Counted from the first letter of the stretch, positions 26,951 to 36,315 are shown. The stretch is DNA of 64,000 nt from Candidatus Rokuibacteriota bacterium (GCA_016184365.1 JACPCW010000092.1:1-64000), one strand, 5' to 3'. Notes: a model not told the origin generated them from the letters alone. Numbers and translations: made by a program.

Positions 26951-27341
26951 CCGGCGCGTCGGAGGCAACCGCCGCGGCGCCGAGCCCCGTCCCCGCCCGG
27001 CGATACTCCTCGCGCGGCGGCGCGAAGATGTCGAGCACGACGCACCGCGAATCGAGCGTGCGGCCGCCGTGGGCAACGTTCGGCGGCGTCTGCCAGAACT
27101 CGCCGGCCTTCACGTGGTGCTCCACGCCGTCCTGGATGCGGATCCATTCCCCTTCGAGACAGACGCCCCATTGCTCCTGGGGGTGCGAATGGACCGGCGA
27201 CGTCGAATGCGGCTCGATCGTCACGACGGACAGCATCGCGTGCACGCCGGGAAACACGCGCGCGCGTACGCCCGGCGCCAGCTCGCGCTCGATCCCGCCC
27301 TCGCGCAACCGATGGAAGCAGCCCTCGTCGATCATCGGCAC
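26943..27341 (-). CDS. Cupin-domain protein
   Basis: 132 residues. A single cupin barrel: PHSTSPVHSHPQEQWGVCLEG matches the first cupin motif (G/P-x-H-x-H-x-E-like with His, His and Gln-Glu), and PPNVAHGGRTL carries the second-motif histidine. Metal-binding cupins of this size are sugar or small-molecule isomerases, dioxygenases or regulators; the function cannot be chosen. It is 52 bp from the divergent PilZ gene. Confidence 0.75.
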   Translation of the reverse strand: MPMIDEGCFHRLREGGIERELAPGVRARVFPGVHAMLSVVTIEPHSTSPVHSHPQEQWGVCLEGEWIRIQDGVEHHVKAGEFWQTPPNVAHGGRTLDSRCVVLDIFAPPREEYRRAGTGLGAAAVASDAPAT

Positions 27342-27393
27342 CTCCGGAGCGCGCTCGCGCGCGCTAGAATCGTCGTGTGCGTTGGATCATCGC

Positions 27394-27702
27394 ATGAGCA
27401 CCGCGCCCACCGGCGGCGAGCGCCGCGCGCATCCGCGACGTCCCGTGCAATGGCCGGCACGCATCTGGATCGGCGCCGACACCCTCGTCGGCCTCGCGAT
27501 CGACGTCAGCGAGCAGGGACTGTGCATCGCCACGGCGCCGACGTCGTCCGTGAAGGTCGGCAGCTCGTATCGGATCGAGCTGCTCGCCGAGCAGGGCGCC
27601 GAGATCGCGTTCAACGGCGAGGTGCGCCACGTCACCGAGCGGCGCATCGGCGTGCACGCCGTGCAGATCGTGCTCCCGCGTTTACACATCGCCCGCGACT
27701 GA
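27394..27702 (+). CDS. PilZ-domain protein
   Basis: 102 residues from ATG 27394. RRAHPRRPV gives the N-terminal R-x3-R-like motif and AIDVSEQGLCIA gives the D-x-S-x2-G motif of c-di-GMP-binding PilZ domains; the Gly spacing fits. Such single-domain proteins act as c-di-GMP receptors in motility, polysaccharide secretion or transcription. A longer upstream frame exists but lacks family features. The next gene begins 45 bp downstream. Confidence 0.8.
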   Translation: MSTAPTGGERRAHPRRPVQWPARIWIGADTLVGLAIDVSEQGLCIATAPTSSVKVGSSYRIELLAEQGAEIAFNGEVRHVTERRIGVHAVQIVLPRLHIARD

Positions 27703-27746
27703 TTAGACTAGCCGTCACTCCGACCGATCCGCTGCCGGGAGGTTTC

Positions 27747-29213
27747 GTGCGCTTCTTCGTCGCGATGTTCTCTCACGAGACGAACACGTTCAGCACCATC
27801 GCGACCGATCGCCGGCAGTTCGAGGCGCGCGATCTCCGCTACGGCGGGGAAATCCTCGAGAGGTACCGCGGCACGGGCACCTGCCTCGGCGGGATGATCG
27901 ACGCCGCCGCCGCGCGCGGCGTGACGCTCGTGCCGTCGGTCGCGGCGTCCGCCTCACCCGCCGGCCGCGTCACCAAGGACGTCTGCGCCCACGTGACCGA
28001 ACGCGTGCTGGCGGATCTCGCGTCGAGCGGAGCGTGCGACGGCATCCTGCTCGACCTGCACGGCGCCATGGTTCCCGAAGGCTCCGAGGACGGCGAAGGC
28101 GATCTGCTCCGCGCCGTCCGGCAGGCGGTCGGGCCGCACACACCCATGGCGGTCACGCTCGATTTCCACGGCAACATCACGCGCGACATGGTCACGCGCG
28201 CGACGCTGCTCCACGGATACAAGACGTATCCGCACATCGACATGGCCGAGCGCGGGCGCGAGGCGACGGAGCGGCTGCTCGACGTCGTCGCCGGCCGGCT
28301 GAAGCCGACCGTCGCGCTGCGCCAGCCGGCGCTGCTGCCGCCGCTCGGCACCCAGGGCACGGCGCGCGGTCCGATGCGGCGCCTCTACGATCGCGCCGGG
28401 GAGATGGAGCGCGACCCGCGCGTGATCTCGATCTCGATCTTCGCCGGCTTCCCGCTCGCGGACATCCGCGACGCCGGCCTGAGCGTCTACGTCGTCACGC
28501 ACGACGACCAGGCGCTCGCGGACCGGCTCGCCGGCGAGCTCGCCGATCTGGCATGGACGCATCGCGCGGAGTTCGTGCACTCGGCGCCGCCGGTCCGTGA
28601 CGCCGTCGCCCGCGCGCTCGCGATCGACGGCCGGCCGGTCATTCTCGCCGACATGGCGGACAACACGGGCGGCGGCGCCTCCGGCGACGGCACGGAGATC
28701 CTGCGCGAGCTCCTGCGCGTGGGCGCCCGGTCGGCGACCGTCGCGTGCATCTGGGATGCGGACGCCGCGGCCGCGTGTGCGCGCGCGGGTGTGGGCGCGA
28801 CGGTCACGCTCGACGTCGGCGGCAAGGTCGACGACCGGCACGGTGCGCCGGTGCGCGTCACCGGCCGCGTCCGCACGCTCTCCGACGGGCGCTTCGTTCA
28901 CAAGGGGCCGATGATGCGCGGCCTCGAGGGCCGGCTCGGCACGACGGCGGTGCTCGACGTCGACGACGTGAAGATCATCCTCATCTCGCTCCGGTGGCAG
29001 ACGCTCGATCCGGAGATGATCCGCTTCGTCGGCATCGACCCGACCACCGAGAGGATCCTCGTCGTGAAATCGACGATCCACTACCGCGCGGCATTCGAGC
29101 CGATCGCGCACGAGATCGTGGAGGTCGACGCGCCGGGCCTGTCGTCGTCGAACCTGGCGCGGTTCCACTTCACGCACGTGCGCCGTCCGATCTTCCCGCT
29201 CGACCCGCTGTGA
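27747..29213 (+). CDS. M81-family metallopeptidase (MlrC-like)
   Basis: 488 residues from GTG 27747, preceded by GGGAGG. FVAMFSHETNTFS has the family's N-terminal HET motif, and LLDLHGAMV, VTLDFHGN (likely metal ligands Asp and His) and DMADNTGGGASGDG follow as in the microcystinase MlrC/M81 family of zinc peptidases, often found in soil bacteria with peptide transporters. It ends 29 bp before a two-hairpin repeat. Natural substrate unknown; linearised cyclic or unusual peptides are typical. Confidence 0.88.
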   Translation: MRFFVAMFSHETNTFSTIATDRRQFEARDLRYGGEILERYRGTGTCLGGMIDAAAARGVTLVPSVAASASPAGRVTKDVCAHVTERVLADLASSGACDGILLDLHGAMVPEGSEDGEGDLLRAVRQAVGPHTPMAVTLDFHGNITRDMVTRATLLHGYKTYPHIDMAERGREATERLLDVVAGRLKPTVALRQPALLPPLGTQGTARGPMRRLYDRAGEMERDPRVISISIFAGFPLADIRDAGLSVYVVTHDDQALADRLAGELADLAWTHRAEFVHSAPPVRDAVARALAIDGRPVILADMADNTGGGASGDGTEILRELLRVGARSATVACIWDADAAAACARAGVGATVTLDVGGKVDDRHGAPVRVTGRVRTLSDGRFVHKGPMMRGLEGRLGTTAVLDVDDVKIILISLRWQTLDPEMIRFVGIDPTTERILVVKSTIHYRAAFEPIAHEIVEVDAPGLSSSNLARFHFTHVRRPIFPLDPL

Positions 29214-29242
29214 GTACGGGCACGACGCCCGACAATACCGAT

Positions 29243-29316
29243 GTCGAGGAGCGCCACGGCTCCGCCGGGGCGCTGCCGAGCGTTGGGGGGTTTGGGGGCC
29301 ATTTCGGGGCCTCCAT
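29243..29316 (-). repeat. Two-hairpin repeat, locus R2
   Basis: Minus-oriented copy. Arms GCGCCACGGC-TCC-GCCGGGGCGC form the inner hairpin (about 29251-29273), and the GGGGGCC-type hairpin is degenerate (GGGGGCCATTTCGGGGCC at 29295-29312). The frame HGSAGALPSVGGFGGHFGAS stays open into the downstream DUF1054 gene, although that gene has its own start and ribosome site. Confidence 0.8.
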
Positions 29317-29338
29317 CCAAGTAAATAAAGGGAGTTCG

Positions 29339-29971
29339 ATGATGGCGTCCGCAGCCTTCCGGCCCGCCGATTTCAGGGTCTTCGAGGTGAAGGGATTCCA
29401 GGCGCGCATGGCGGAGATCAGGGAGCGCGTCCGCCCGAAGCTCGAGGCGCTCGGCCAGAGCCTCACGCCGGCCATCGCGCGCACGACGGCCGGCGACGCG
29501 TTCGCGCACGTCGCGAAGCACGCCCGCCGGACGGTGAACCCGCCGGACGACACGTGGGTCGCGTTCGGGCCCGACGCGCGCGGCTACAAGAAGCACCCGC
29601 ATTTCAAGGTCGCCGTGTCGCGGAACTCCGTGCGCTTTCTGTTCGAGATCGGTCCGGAGTTCGCCGACAAGAAGCGCTGGGCGGCGGCCTGGAAGAAGAG
29701 CGCGCCGAAGCTCGGGCCGGTCCTCGGCGGCATCAAGGGCCTCGCCTGGTTTCAGAACGAGCACGACGAGGAGCCGGCGCAGCCGCTCGCGGATCTCCGC
29801 GGCGATGCGTTCACGGCGCTCGCCGACGAGCTCGTGCGCACGCGCGACGGCCAGCTCGTGATCGGGCGCGCCGTGTCGGCGACCGAAGCCGCGCACTGGA
29901 GCGAGGCGGAATACCGCACCGCCGCGCTCGAGACGTTTCGCGCGCTCGCGCCGCTCTACCGTCTCAAGTGA
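29339..29971 (+). CDS. DUF1054 (YktB-like) protein
   Basis: 210 residues from ATG 29339 (a second ATG follows at 29342), with AAGGGAG upstream. FRVFEVKGFQARMAEIRERV and GYKKHPHFKVAVS plus the YRTAALETF end match the YktB/DUF1054 family, for which no biochemical role is established. It overlaps the next gene by four bases (GTGA). The 36 bp upstream after repeat R2 is AT-rich (GTAAATAAAG), unlike its surroundings. Confidence 0.8.
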   Translation: MMASAAFRPADFRVFEVKGFQARMAEIRERVRPKLEALGQSLTPAIARTTAGDAFAHVAKHARRTVNPPDDTWVAFGPDARGYKKHPHFKVAVSRNSVRFLFEIGPEFADKKRWAAAWKKSAPKLGPVLGGIKGLAWFQNEHDEEPAQPLADLRGDAFTALADELVRTRDGQLVIGRAVSATEAAHWSEAEYRTAALETFRALAPLYRLK

Positions 29972-30624
29972 CGGGCCTCGCCCGGGCCGCCGAGGCCGTC
30001 GTCTTCGACATGGACGGCGTCCTCATCGATTCGGGCGCGCACCATCGCGCGGCGTGGCGCGCGCTGCTCGACGAGCTCGGCGTCGAGCCCGCCCCGGACT
30101 TCTGGCGCCTCACGATCGGCCGGCCGGCCGAAGAGGCCGTGCCGCTCGTGCTCGGCGCCGACGTCTCGCCGGACCAGGCGTGGCGGCTCGCGTATCGCAA
30201 GCGCCAGCACTACGTCCGCTTCGCCAGTCGCGGGATGCAGCCGGTCCCCGGGGTCACGGCATTCGTCGAGAGGCTCGCGCGCGCCGGTGTGCCGTGCGCG
30301 GTCGCGACGTCCGCCTCGTCCACCGACGTCTACGACCTGCTCGCCGAGATCGGGGTCGCCACCCGCTTCGGCGCGATCGTCACCGCCGACGACGTGCGGT
30401 TCGGCAAGCCGCATCCCGAGGTGTACGTGCGCGCCGCGCGCGCGATCGCCAAGGACCCGGCGCGCTGCGTCGCGTTCGAAGACTCCGTCGTCGGCGTGCA
30501 GGCCGCCCGCGCGGCCGGCATGACGGTCATCGGCGTGACGACCGCGTATCTCGAAGACGAGCTGCGGCAGGCCGGCGCCGCCGCCACGATCCCGAGCTTC
30601 GAAGGGCTCGGCTGGCCGCTGTGA
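29968..30624 (+). CDS. HAD-family phosphatase / beta-phosphoglucomutase-like
   Basis: 218 residues from GTG 29968. VFDMDGVLIDSGAHHRAAW is HAD motif I with the two Asp residues and a helical cap following; VATSASS is motif II, KPHPEVY motif III with the Lys, and FEDSVVGVQAARAAG motif IV. These match the PGM-like subgroup (sugar-phosphate phosphatases or mutases). It starts inside the stop of the DUF1054 gene. Confidence 0.85.
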   Translation: MTGLARAAEAVVFDMDGVLIDSGAHHRAAWRALLDELGVEPAPDFWRLTIGRPAEEAVPLVLGADVSPDQAWRLAYRKRQHYVRFASRGMQPVPGVTAFVERLARAGVPCAVATSASSTDVYDLLAEIGVATRFGAIVTADDVRFGKPHPEVYVRAARAIAKDPARCVAFEDSVVGVQAARAAGMTVIGVTTAYLEDELRQAGAAATIPSFEGLGWPL

Positions 30625-30679
30625 CCTCGTTCGCCGCCGTGTTAACGTACGGCCACTTTCGGCCCAGGAGGCCACTCCC

Positions 30680-32002
30680 ATGAGACGTGTACGCGTGCTG
30701 CTGGCCGTCGTCCTCGTTGCCGCCGTGGCGTTCGCGACGGTGCCCGGACGTGATGCCGGCGCCCAGGGACAGACGATCAAGATCGGCGTCCTCTTCGACC
30801 ATTCGGGACCGTTCGCGGCCGCGGGCTCGCTGAACGTCTGGCGCGGCGCCAAGATGATGATCGACCTCACGAACGAGAAGGGCGGCGTGCTCGGCAAGTA
30901 CAAGATCGTCCAGGTCGACGGCGACAGCCAGTCGAAGACCGAGGCGGCGATCAACGAGGCCGAGCGCCTCCTGAACGTCGAGAAGGTCGACATCCTCGCC
31001 GGCGTCTACTCGAGCGCCCACGCCGTGCCGCTCGCCGAGAAGGTCGACAAGCAGAAGAAGTTCCTCTGGATCACCACGGCCATCGCCGATGCCGTCTTCA
31101 AGGACCGCAACCTCCAGTACGCCTTCCGGCCCCAGACGAACAGCGGCCTCTTCGGCGAGGCGTCGGTGCAGTACGTCGCGTCGCACTCTTCCGCGAAGCT
31201 CAAGCGTGCGGTGAAGGAGCTCCGCGTCGCCATCATTTACGAGGACGGCCCGTACGGCGCCGGCGTGGCGTCCTCGAACGAGTCCGAGGCCAAGAAGCAG
31301 GGCATGCAGATCACGCTCAAGGAGGGATACTCGGCGCAGGCGCCCGACCTCTCCTCGCTCGTGACGAAGCTTCGCGCGGCCCGGCCCGACGTGCTCTTCC
31401 ACACCGGCTACAACCCGGACATCGCGCTCTTCCTCCGGCAGGCGAAGGAGCAGGGCCTGCGCGTGAAGGCGTACATCGGCCACGGCGCCGGCCACAGCCA
31501 GCTGAACAAGCTGAAAGAAGCGTTCGGGAACGACATCGAGGCCTTCCACACGGTCGACCCGCCGGCCGCGCAGCTCGTCGACGCGAAGAAGCTCAAGACG
31601 GGCCTGGGCGCGCTGACGAACGAGATGGTGAAGCGCTACAAGACGTTCGAGCCGGCGATGGCGCGCGACGCGATCGCGCCGCACGTCTCGATGGGCTTCA
31701 ACAACATGCATGTCCTGTTGAACGACGTGTTGCCGCGCGCCATCCAGAAGCACGGCGGCTTCGGGCCGGACGCGCTCGCGAAGGCGGCGCGCGAGACCGA
31801 CATCCCCGAGGGTGGCACGATGCAGGGCTACGGCGTGAAGTTCCACCCGCCCGGCCATGCGATGGCGGGTCAGAACATGCGCGCCTTCGCCGCGGTCTTC
31901 CAGGTGCAGGAAGGCACCTTCAAGCACGTGTTCCCCGAGGTCATCGCGACCGGCGCGCCCATCCTTCCGCTCCCGGCGTCGTCGCCGTGGGCAGCGCGGT
32001 AG
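30680..32002 (+). CDS. livK: Branched-chain amino acid ABC substrate-binding protein
   Basis: 440 residues with a signal peptide (MRRVRVLLAVVLVAAVAFAT) and AGGAGG eight or nine bases before ATG 30680. IKIGVLFDHSGPFAAAGSLN and the Peripla_BP_6 pattern (INEAERLLNVEKVDILAGVYSS) define type I periplasmic binding proteins of the Liv system. In these bacteria such proteins bind various amides, aromatic acids or amino acids, so Leu/Ile/Val is not certain. It heads the five-gene liv set; two strong hairpins separate it from the ATPase gene. Confidence 0.9.
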   Translation: MRRVRVLLAVVLVAAVAFATVPGRDAGAQGQTIKIGVLFDHSGPFAAAGSLNVWRGAKMMIDLTNEKGGVLGKYKIVQVDGDSQSKTEAAINEAERLLNVEKVDILAGVYSSAHAVPLAEKVDKQKKFLWITTAIADAVFKDRNLQYAFRPQTNSGLFGEASVQYVASHSSAKLKRAVKELRVAIIYEDGPYGAGVASSNESEAKKQGMQITLKEGYSAQAPDLSSLVTKLRAARPDVLFHTGYNPDIALFLRQAKEQGLRVKAYIGHGAGHSQLNKLKEAFGNDIEAFHTVDPPAAQLVDAKKLKTGLGALTNEMVKRYKTFEPAMARDAIAPHVSMGFNNMHVLLNDVLPRAIQKHGGFGPDALAKAARETDIPEGGTMQGYGVKFHPPGHAMAGQNMRAFAAVFQVQEGTFKHVFPEVIATGAPILPLPASSPWAAR

Positions 32003-32065
32003 AGGGGGGCTTCGCCCCCCTCTAATATCTCCCCCACGGATTGCGCGGGCGAAGCCCGCGCTCGA
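32002..32065 (+). terminator. Twin hairpins between livK and livG
   Basis: AGAGGGGGG-CTTCG-CCCCCCTCT (stem of nine pairs) begins just after the livK stop, and GCGCGGGC-GAA-GCCCGCGC (eight pairs) follows at about 32043-32061. There is no T-run, so strict intrinsic termination is doubtful; mRNA stabilisation or partial attenuation that keeps binding protein in excess over permease is as likely. Confidence 0.6.
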
Positions 32066-32088
32066 AGCGTCCGACACTACGCGAGCCG

Positions 32089-32820
32089 ATGCTCACAGTC
32101 AGCCGATTGACCAAGCGGTTCGGGGGCTTCACGGCCCTGAACGAGGTGTCGTTCGAGGTCAAGGAAGGCGAGATCCTCGGCCTCATCGGCCCGAACGGGT
32201 CAGGCAAGACGACGTGCTTCAACTGCGTGTCCGGGGTCCTCGCCCCGACCGCGGGGACGATCCGCTTCCTCGGCGACGACATCGCCGGCCTCACGCCGGA
32301 CCGGATCTGTCACCGCGGACTCACGCGCACGTTCCAGATCCCGCGCCCGTTCCGCAAACTCTCGATCGCCGACAACGTCGCCGTCGCGGCGCATTACGGC
32401 GCGACCGAGCGGACGTCGGAAGCCGAAGCGCGGCGTCGCGCGCTCCAGGTGCTCGACCTCGTCGGGCTGCCGACCGATTCGGCGGCGCTGCCGACACAGC
32501 TCGGCGCCGGCGGCCTGAAGAAGCTCGAGCTCGCGCGCGCGCTCGCGACGGGCCCGAAGCTCCTGCTCGCCGACGAAAGTCTCGGCGGCCTCGACCCCGG
32601 CGAGATGGCGAGCGCCGCCGACATGCTGCGCCGCGTGCGCGGCGAGCTCGGCATCACGATCGTCTGGGTCGAGCACATCATGGCGACGCTGATGCGCGTG
32701 GTCGACCGGGTCGTCGTCCTCGACCATGGCGAGAAGATCGCCGAAGGCCGTCCCCGCGACGTCGCGGAGGATCCGCGCGTGATCGAGGCCTACCTCGGCG
32801 AAAAGATCGTCCTGGAATGA
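32089..32820 (+). CDS. livG: LivG-type ABC ATPase
   Basis: 243 residues from ATG 32089; a 16-codon in-frame extension runs back through the second hairpin and is unlikely. Walker A GPNGSGKTT, a QLGAGGLKKLELARAL signature (the usual LSGGQ is replaced by LGAGGLKKL, common in LivG), Walker B LLLADESLGGL and the H-loop VEHIM. It powers Liv uptake with LivF, whose gene starts within this stop (ATGA). Confidence 0.92.
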   Translation: MLTVSRLTKRFGGFTALNEVSFEVKEGEILGLIGPNGSGKTTCFNCVSGVLAPTAGTIRFLGDDIAGLTPDRICHRGLTRTFQIPRPFRKLSIADNVAVAAHYGATERTSEAEARRRALQVLDLVGLPTDSAALPTQLGAGGLKKLELARALATGPKLLLADESLGGLDPGEMASAADMLRRVRGELGITIVWVEHIMATLMRVVDRVVVLDHGEKIAEGRPRDVAEDPRVIEAYLGEKIVLE

Positions 32821-33527
32821 GCATGCTCGAGCTCCGGAACGTCACCGCCGGGTACGGCGCGTTCACCGCGCTCTGGGACGTCACGCTCGCGGTCGAGCGC
32901 GGCGAGGCCGTCGCCGTCGTCGGCCCGAACGGCGCCGGAAAGACGACGCTGCTGCGCGTGATCTCCGGCGTGATCGCGCCGCGCGGCGGCGACTTCGTGT
33001 TCGAAGACGCACCGCTCGGCGGCCGGCCGGCGCACGAGATCGTCGCGCACGGCATCGCGCACGTTCCCGAAGGGCGCCGGCTCTTCCCCGCCCTCACCGT
33101 CACCGAGAACCTCAAGATGGGCGCGTTTCTCCGTTCGGCGCGCAAGGACTTCCGTGACAGCCTCGAGCGCGTGTATGCGCTCTTCCCCGTGCTCGCGGAA
33201 CGGCATCGGCAGCGCGCCGGCAGCCTGTCCGGCGGCGAGCAGCAGATGCTCGCCGTCGGACGCGCGCTCATGTCGCGGCCGCGCCTGATCCTGTTCGACG
33301 AGCCGTCGATGGGTCTGGCGCCCGTGATGGTGCTGCGGCTCTTCGATCTGATCCGCCGCGTGCGCGAAGAGGGCTACACGATCCTCATCGTCGAGCAGAA
33401 CGTCCGGCAGGTGCTGAAGCTCGTCGATCGCGCGTACCTGCTCGAGGTCGGCCGCGTCAAGATGCACGGACGCGCGGCGGAGCTCAGCGAGCAGGACTTC
33501 GTCCGGAAGGCGTACGTCGGCCTGTGA
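32817..33527 (+). CDS. livF: LivF-type ABC ATPase
   Basis: 236 residues from ATG 32817. Walker A GPNGAGKTT, signature LSGGEQQMLAVGRALM, Walker B LILFDEPSMGLAP and the H-loop VEQNV of the LivF branch. LivG and LivF form the cytoplasmic dimer for the LivH/LivM channel. It overlaps livG by four bases and the livH GTG by four. Confidence 0.93.
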   Translation: MSMLELRNVTAGYGAFTALWDVTLAVERGEAVAVVGPNGAGKTTLLRVISGVIAPRGGDFVFEDAPLGGRPAHEIVAHGIAHVPEGRRLFPALTVTENLKMGAFLRSARKDFRDSLERVYALFPVLAERHRQRAGSLSGGEQQMLAVGRALMSRPRLILFDEPSMGLAPVMVLRLFDLIRRVREEGYTILIVEQNVRQVLKLVDRAYLLEVGRVKMHGRAAELSEQDFVRKAYVGL

Positions 33528-34390
33528 TCGATCCGATCTTCCTGCTCGAGGCCGCCGTGAACGGGATCATGCTCGGCGGCGTGCTCGCGCTGCTCGCGCT
33601 CGGCCTGAACCTCATCTTCGGCGTGCTCGACGTCGTCTGGATCGCGTACGTGGACCTCGTGATGGTGTCGATGTACGCCGTGTACTTCACGGTGATGGTC
33701 TACGGCTGGCCGCTCTGGCTCGGCGGACTCGCCGGGGTGGCGCTCGGCGTCGTCCTCGGCCTGCTCGTGCACGTGCTGATCATCACGCCCATTCTCGACA
33801 GCCCGCCGGTGAACCAGCTCCTCGCGACCGGCGGCTTGCTGTTCTTCATCCAGTCGTTCGCGACGTTCCTCTGGACGACCGACCATCGCTCCGTCCGGAT
33901 CGCGCTGCCGCCGCTCGAGATCGCCGGCATCTTCGTGTCGTACGCGCGCCTCATCTCGTTCGTGCTCTCGATCGCGGTGATGATCGGCCTCTACCTGTTC
34001 CTGACGCGCACGTACATCGGCACGGCGATGCGCGCCGTGTCCCAGGATCGCGGCGCCATGGCGCTGATGGGCGCGAATCCGCAGCGCGTGTACCTCGTGA
34101 CGTCCGCGGTCGGCGGCGCGATGGCCGGCGTCGCGGCGGTGCTGCTCTCGATCCAGTACTCCGTGCATCCCTACTTCGGCGCGGCCTTCGGGCCGATCAC
34201 GTTCATGATCTGCGTCCTCGGCGGGCTCGGGAACATGGTCGGCGCGTTCGTCGCCTCGTTCATCATGAGCGAGATCATCGCCATCGGCGGCGTCGTGTGG
34301 TCGACGGAGATGGGCTACGTCATCGCGTTCGCGCTCTTCATCGTCATGATGTTCGTCCGGCCGGGCGGCATCTTCGCGAGGCGGCAATGA
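33524..34390 (+). CDS. livH: LivH-type permease
   Basis: 288 residues from GTG 33524. About eight membrane segments; ALGLNLIFGVLDVVWIAYVD and AMRAVSQDRGAMALMGANPQRV (the LivH coupling loop) match the family. It forms the channel with LivM, whose gene begins inside its stop. Confidence 0.92.
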   Translation: MIDPIFLLEAAVNGIMLGGVLALLALGLNLIFGVLDVVWIAYVDLVMVSMYAVYFTVMVYGWPLWLGGLAGVALGVVLGLLVHVLIITPILDSPPVNQLLATGGLLFFIQSFATFLWTTDHRSVRIALPPLEIAGIFVSYARLISFVLSIAVMIGLYLFLTRTYIGTAMRAVSQDRGAMALMGANPQRVYLVTSAVGGAMAGVAAVLLSIQYSVHPYFGAAFGPITFMICVLGGLGNMVGAFVASFIMSEIIAIGGVVWSTEMGYVIAFALFIVMMFVRPGGIFARRQ

Positions 34391-35388
34391 GCGCGACGCC
34401 GGGGCGCATCGCGTTCGCCACGGTCGTCGCGTTCCTGGGCATCGCGCCGTTCCTGCCGATGGCCGGCATGAAGCAGTACATGCTCCACGTCGTCATCCAG
34501 ATCTTCATCTGGACCTTCATCGGCCAGGCGTGGTCGCTGATGGGTCGGTTCGGTCTGGTGTCGCTCGGCCACGGCGCGTTCCTCGGCATCGGCGCGTACG
34601 CGACCACGCTGCTGTGGAATTTCTACGGGCTGACGCCATGGATCGGTTCTCTCGTCGCCGTCGCGCTCGCCGTCGTCATGGCGTTCCTCGTGGCGTATCC
34701 GTGCTCGCGCTTCGGCATCATCGGCCACTACTTCGCGCTCACGACGCTCGCCGTCGGCGAGGTCGTCCGGCTGCTGATCATCGCGGAGCGCGACTGGACG
34801 GGCGGATCGCTCGGCGTGACGCTGAAAGCGGCGGGCGACGCGAGCTTCATCGCGCTGCAGTACGCCGACAAGCAGGTCTGGTACTACGTCGGGCTCGTGC
34901 TCTGGCTCGCCGGGCTGTGGGTGTGGGCGCGCCTGGACCGGTCGATGGCGCGCGCAGCCATGGAAGCGATCGGCGAGGACGAGACGGCGGCCGCGTCCGT
35001 CGGCATCCGCGTCACGCGCTTCAAGCTCTGGCTCACCGTGCTGTCGGCCGCGCTGACCGCGCTGGGCGGCGTCGCGTACGCGCAGTACATCACCTACGTG
35101 AACCCGGAGACGCTCTCGGGCATCGGCGTGTCGCTGCGGATCGTATTCGCGGTGGTGCTCGGCGGGATGTATTCGCTGCTCGGGCCGACGGTCGGGACGG
35201 CGCTGACGATCGCGCTCTCGGAGTGGCTGCGGATTGTCTTCGGTGTCAAATTCATCGGCATGGCCGAGACGATCTACGGGTTGTTACTGGTCATCTTCAT
35301 CATCTTCCTGCCGGCCGGGATCTACGGCTCGCTCGCCGACCTCGTGCGCCGGCGCCGGCGACCGGCGGCCGCGCCGGCAACCGCCTGA
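34387..35388 (+). CDS. livM: LivM-type permease
   Basis: 333 residues from ATG 34387, about ten membrane segments. GRFGLVSLGHGAFLGIGAYA and EAIGEDETAAASVGIRVTRFK are LivM motifs. With livK, G, F and H it completes the transporter. A 13 bp gap follows to an unrelated-looking ParB-like gene on the same strand. Confidence 0.92.
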   Translation: MSATPGRIAFATVVAFLGIAPFLPMAGMKQYMLHVVIQIFIWTFIGQAWSLMGRFGLVSLGHGAFLGIGAYATTLLWNFYGLTPWIGSLVAVALAVVMAFLVAYPCSRFGIIGHYFALTTLAVGEVVRLLIIAERDWTGGSLGVTLKAAGDASFIALQYADKQVWYYVGLVLWLAGLWVWARLDRSMARAAMEAIGEDETAAASVGIRVTRFKLWLTVLSAALTALGGVAYAQYITYVNPETLSGIGVSLRIVFAVVLGGMYSLLGPTVGTALTIALSEWLRIVFGVKFIGMAETIYGLLLVIFIIFLPAGIYGSLADLVRRRRRPAAAPATA

Positions 35389-35401
35389 GCGGAGCAGACA
35401 C

Positions 35402-36310
35402 ATGGCCGACTACGCCGTTCATCCCGCGAAGGAACCGGCCCGCGCCGCCCGTGCGCTGGCCGAGCAGGTCGGGCGCGACGGCGGCCGCGTGCTCGCGCTC
35501 TACCAGGAGCCGGTCGGCGAGCACTGGCAGATCTTCTGCCTGCTGCCGCGTGACCGCGTCCAGGCGAGCCCGTACCAGCGCGATCTCTCGCCGACCCACG
35601 TCAAGCGCCTCACCGAAGCCGTGAAGCGCATCGACCGGTTCGTCGATCCGATCGTCCTCGTCTCGCCGCAGCCCGGCGTGTACTGGACGCCGAACGGCAA
35701 CCACCGGCGCGCGGTGCTCGACAAGCTCAAGGCGGATTACGTCCCCGCCATCCTCGTCACCGAGACGACGGTGAGCTTCGACGTGCTCGCGCTCAACACG
35801 GAGAAGGCGCACAACCTGAAGGAGAAGTCGCTCGAAGTCATCCGCATGTACCGCGCGCTCGTGACCGAGGAGCCGGGAACGACCGAAGAGGACTGGAGCT
35901 TCCAGTTCGAGTCCCCCCACTTCATCACGCTCGGGCTGCTCTACGAGACGAACAAGCGCTTCGCCGGCGGCGCGTTCGCGCCGATCCTCCGGCGCGTCGA
36001 CAAGTACCTGAAGGTGAAGCTACCGAAAGGCCTCGAGGAGCGCGAGGCGCGCGCCGAGCTGGTGCGCGCCGCCGACGAGGCGCTCGGCGGCGCGGTACAG
36101 AAGATCAAGAAGCGCGGGATCAATCACCCCTACGTGAAGAACTACGTCCTCGCGCGGACCACGCCGCTCACGCGCGCGCGCAAGACCCTGCCGCCGTTCG
36201 AGCAGACGTTCCGGAAGCTGAAAGAGAACATCGAGGACTTCGACGTCTCGAAGGTGCGGTACGAAGACGTCCAGCGGTCGGCGATCATGGCGATCCCGGC
36301 GGCGGAATAG
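35402..36310 (+). CDS. ParB/Srx-like nucleotide-binding-fold protein, orphan
   Basis: 302 residues from ATG 35402 just after livM. Residues about 60-120 have a ParB-N-like order: SPYQRDLSPTHVKRLTEAV, DPIVLVSPQPGVYWTPNGNHRRAVLDKL (the GNHRR motif replaces the usual GERR), then VTETTVSFDVLALNTEKAHNLKEKS. The later part, to YEDVQRSA, has no assigned domain. No parA or parS context exists here, so it is not the chromosome partition protein; an ATP- or CTP-binding regulator or Srx-like ATPase is possible. Function unknown. Confidence 0.6.
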   Translation: MADYAVHPAKEPARAARALAEQVGRDGGRVLALYQEPVGEHWQIFCLLPRDRVQASPYQRDLSPTHVKRLTEAVKRIDRFVDPIVLVSPQPGVYWTPNGNHRRAVLDKLKADYVPAILVTETTVSFDVLALNTEKAHNLKEKSLEVIRMYRALVTEEPGTTEEDWSFQFESPHFITLGLLYETNKRFAGGAFAPILRRVDKYLKVKLPKGLEEREARAELVRAADEALGGAVQKIKKRGINHPYVKNYVLARTTPLTRARKTLPPFEQTFRKLKENIEDFDVSKVRYEDVQRSAIMAIPAAE

Positions 36311-36315
36311 CATCG

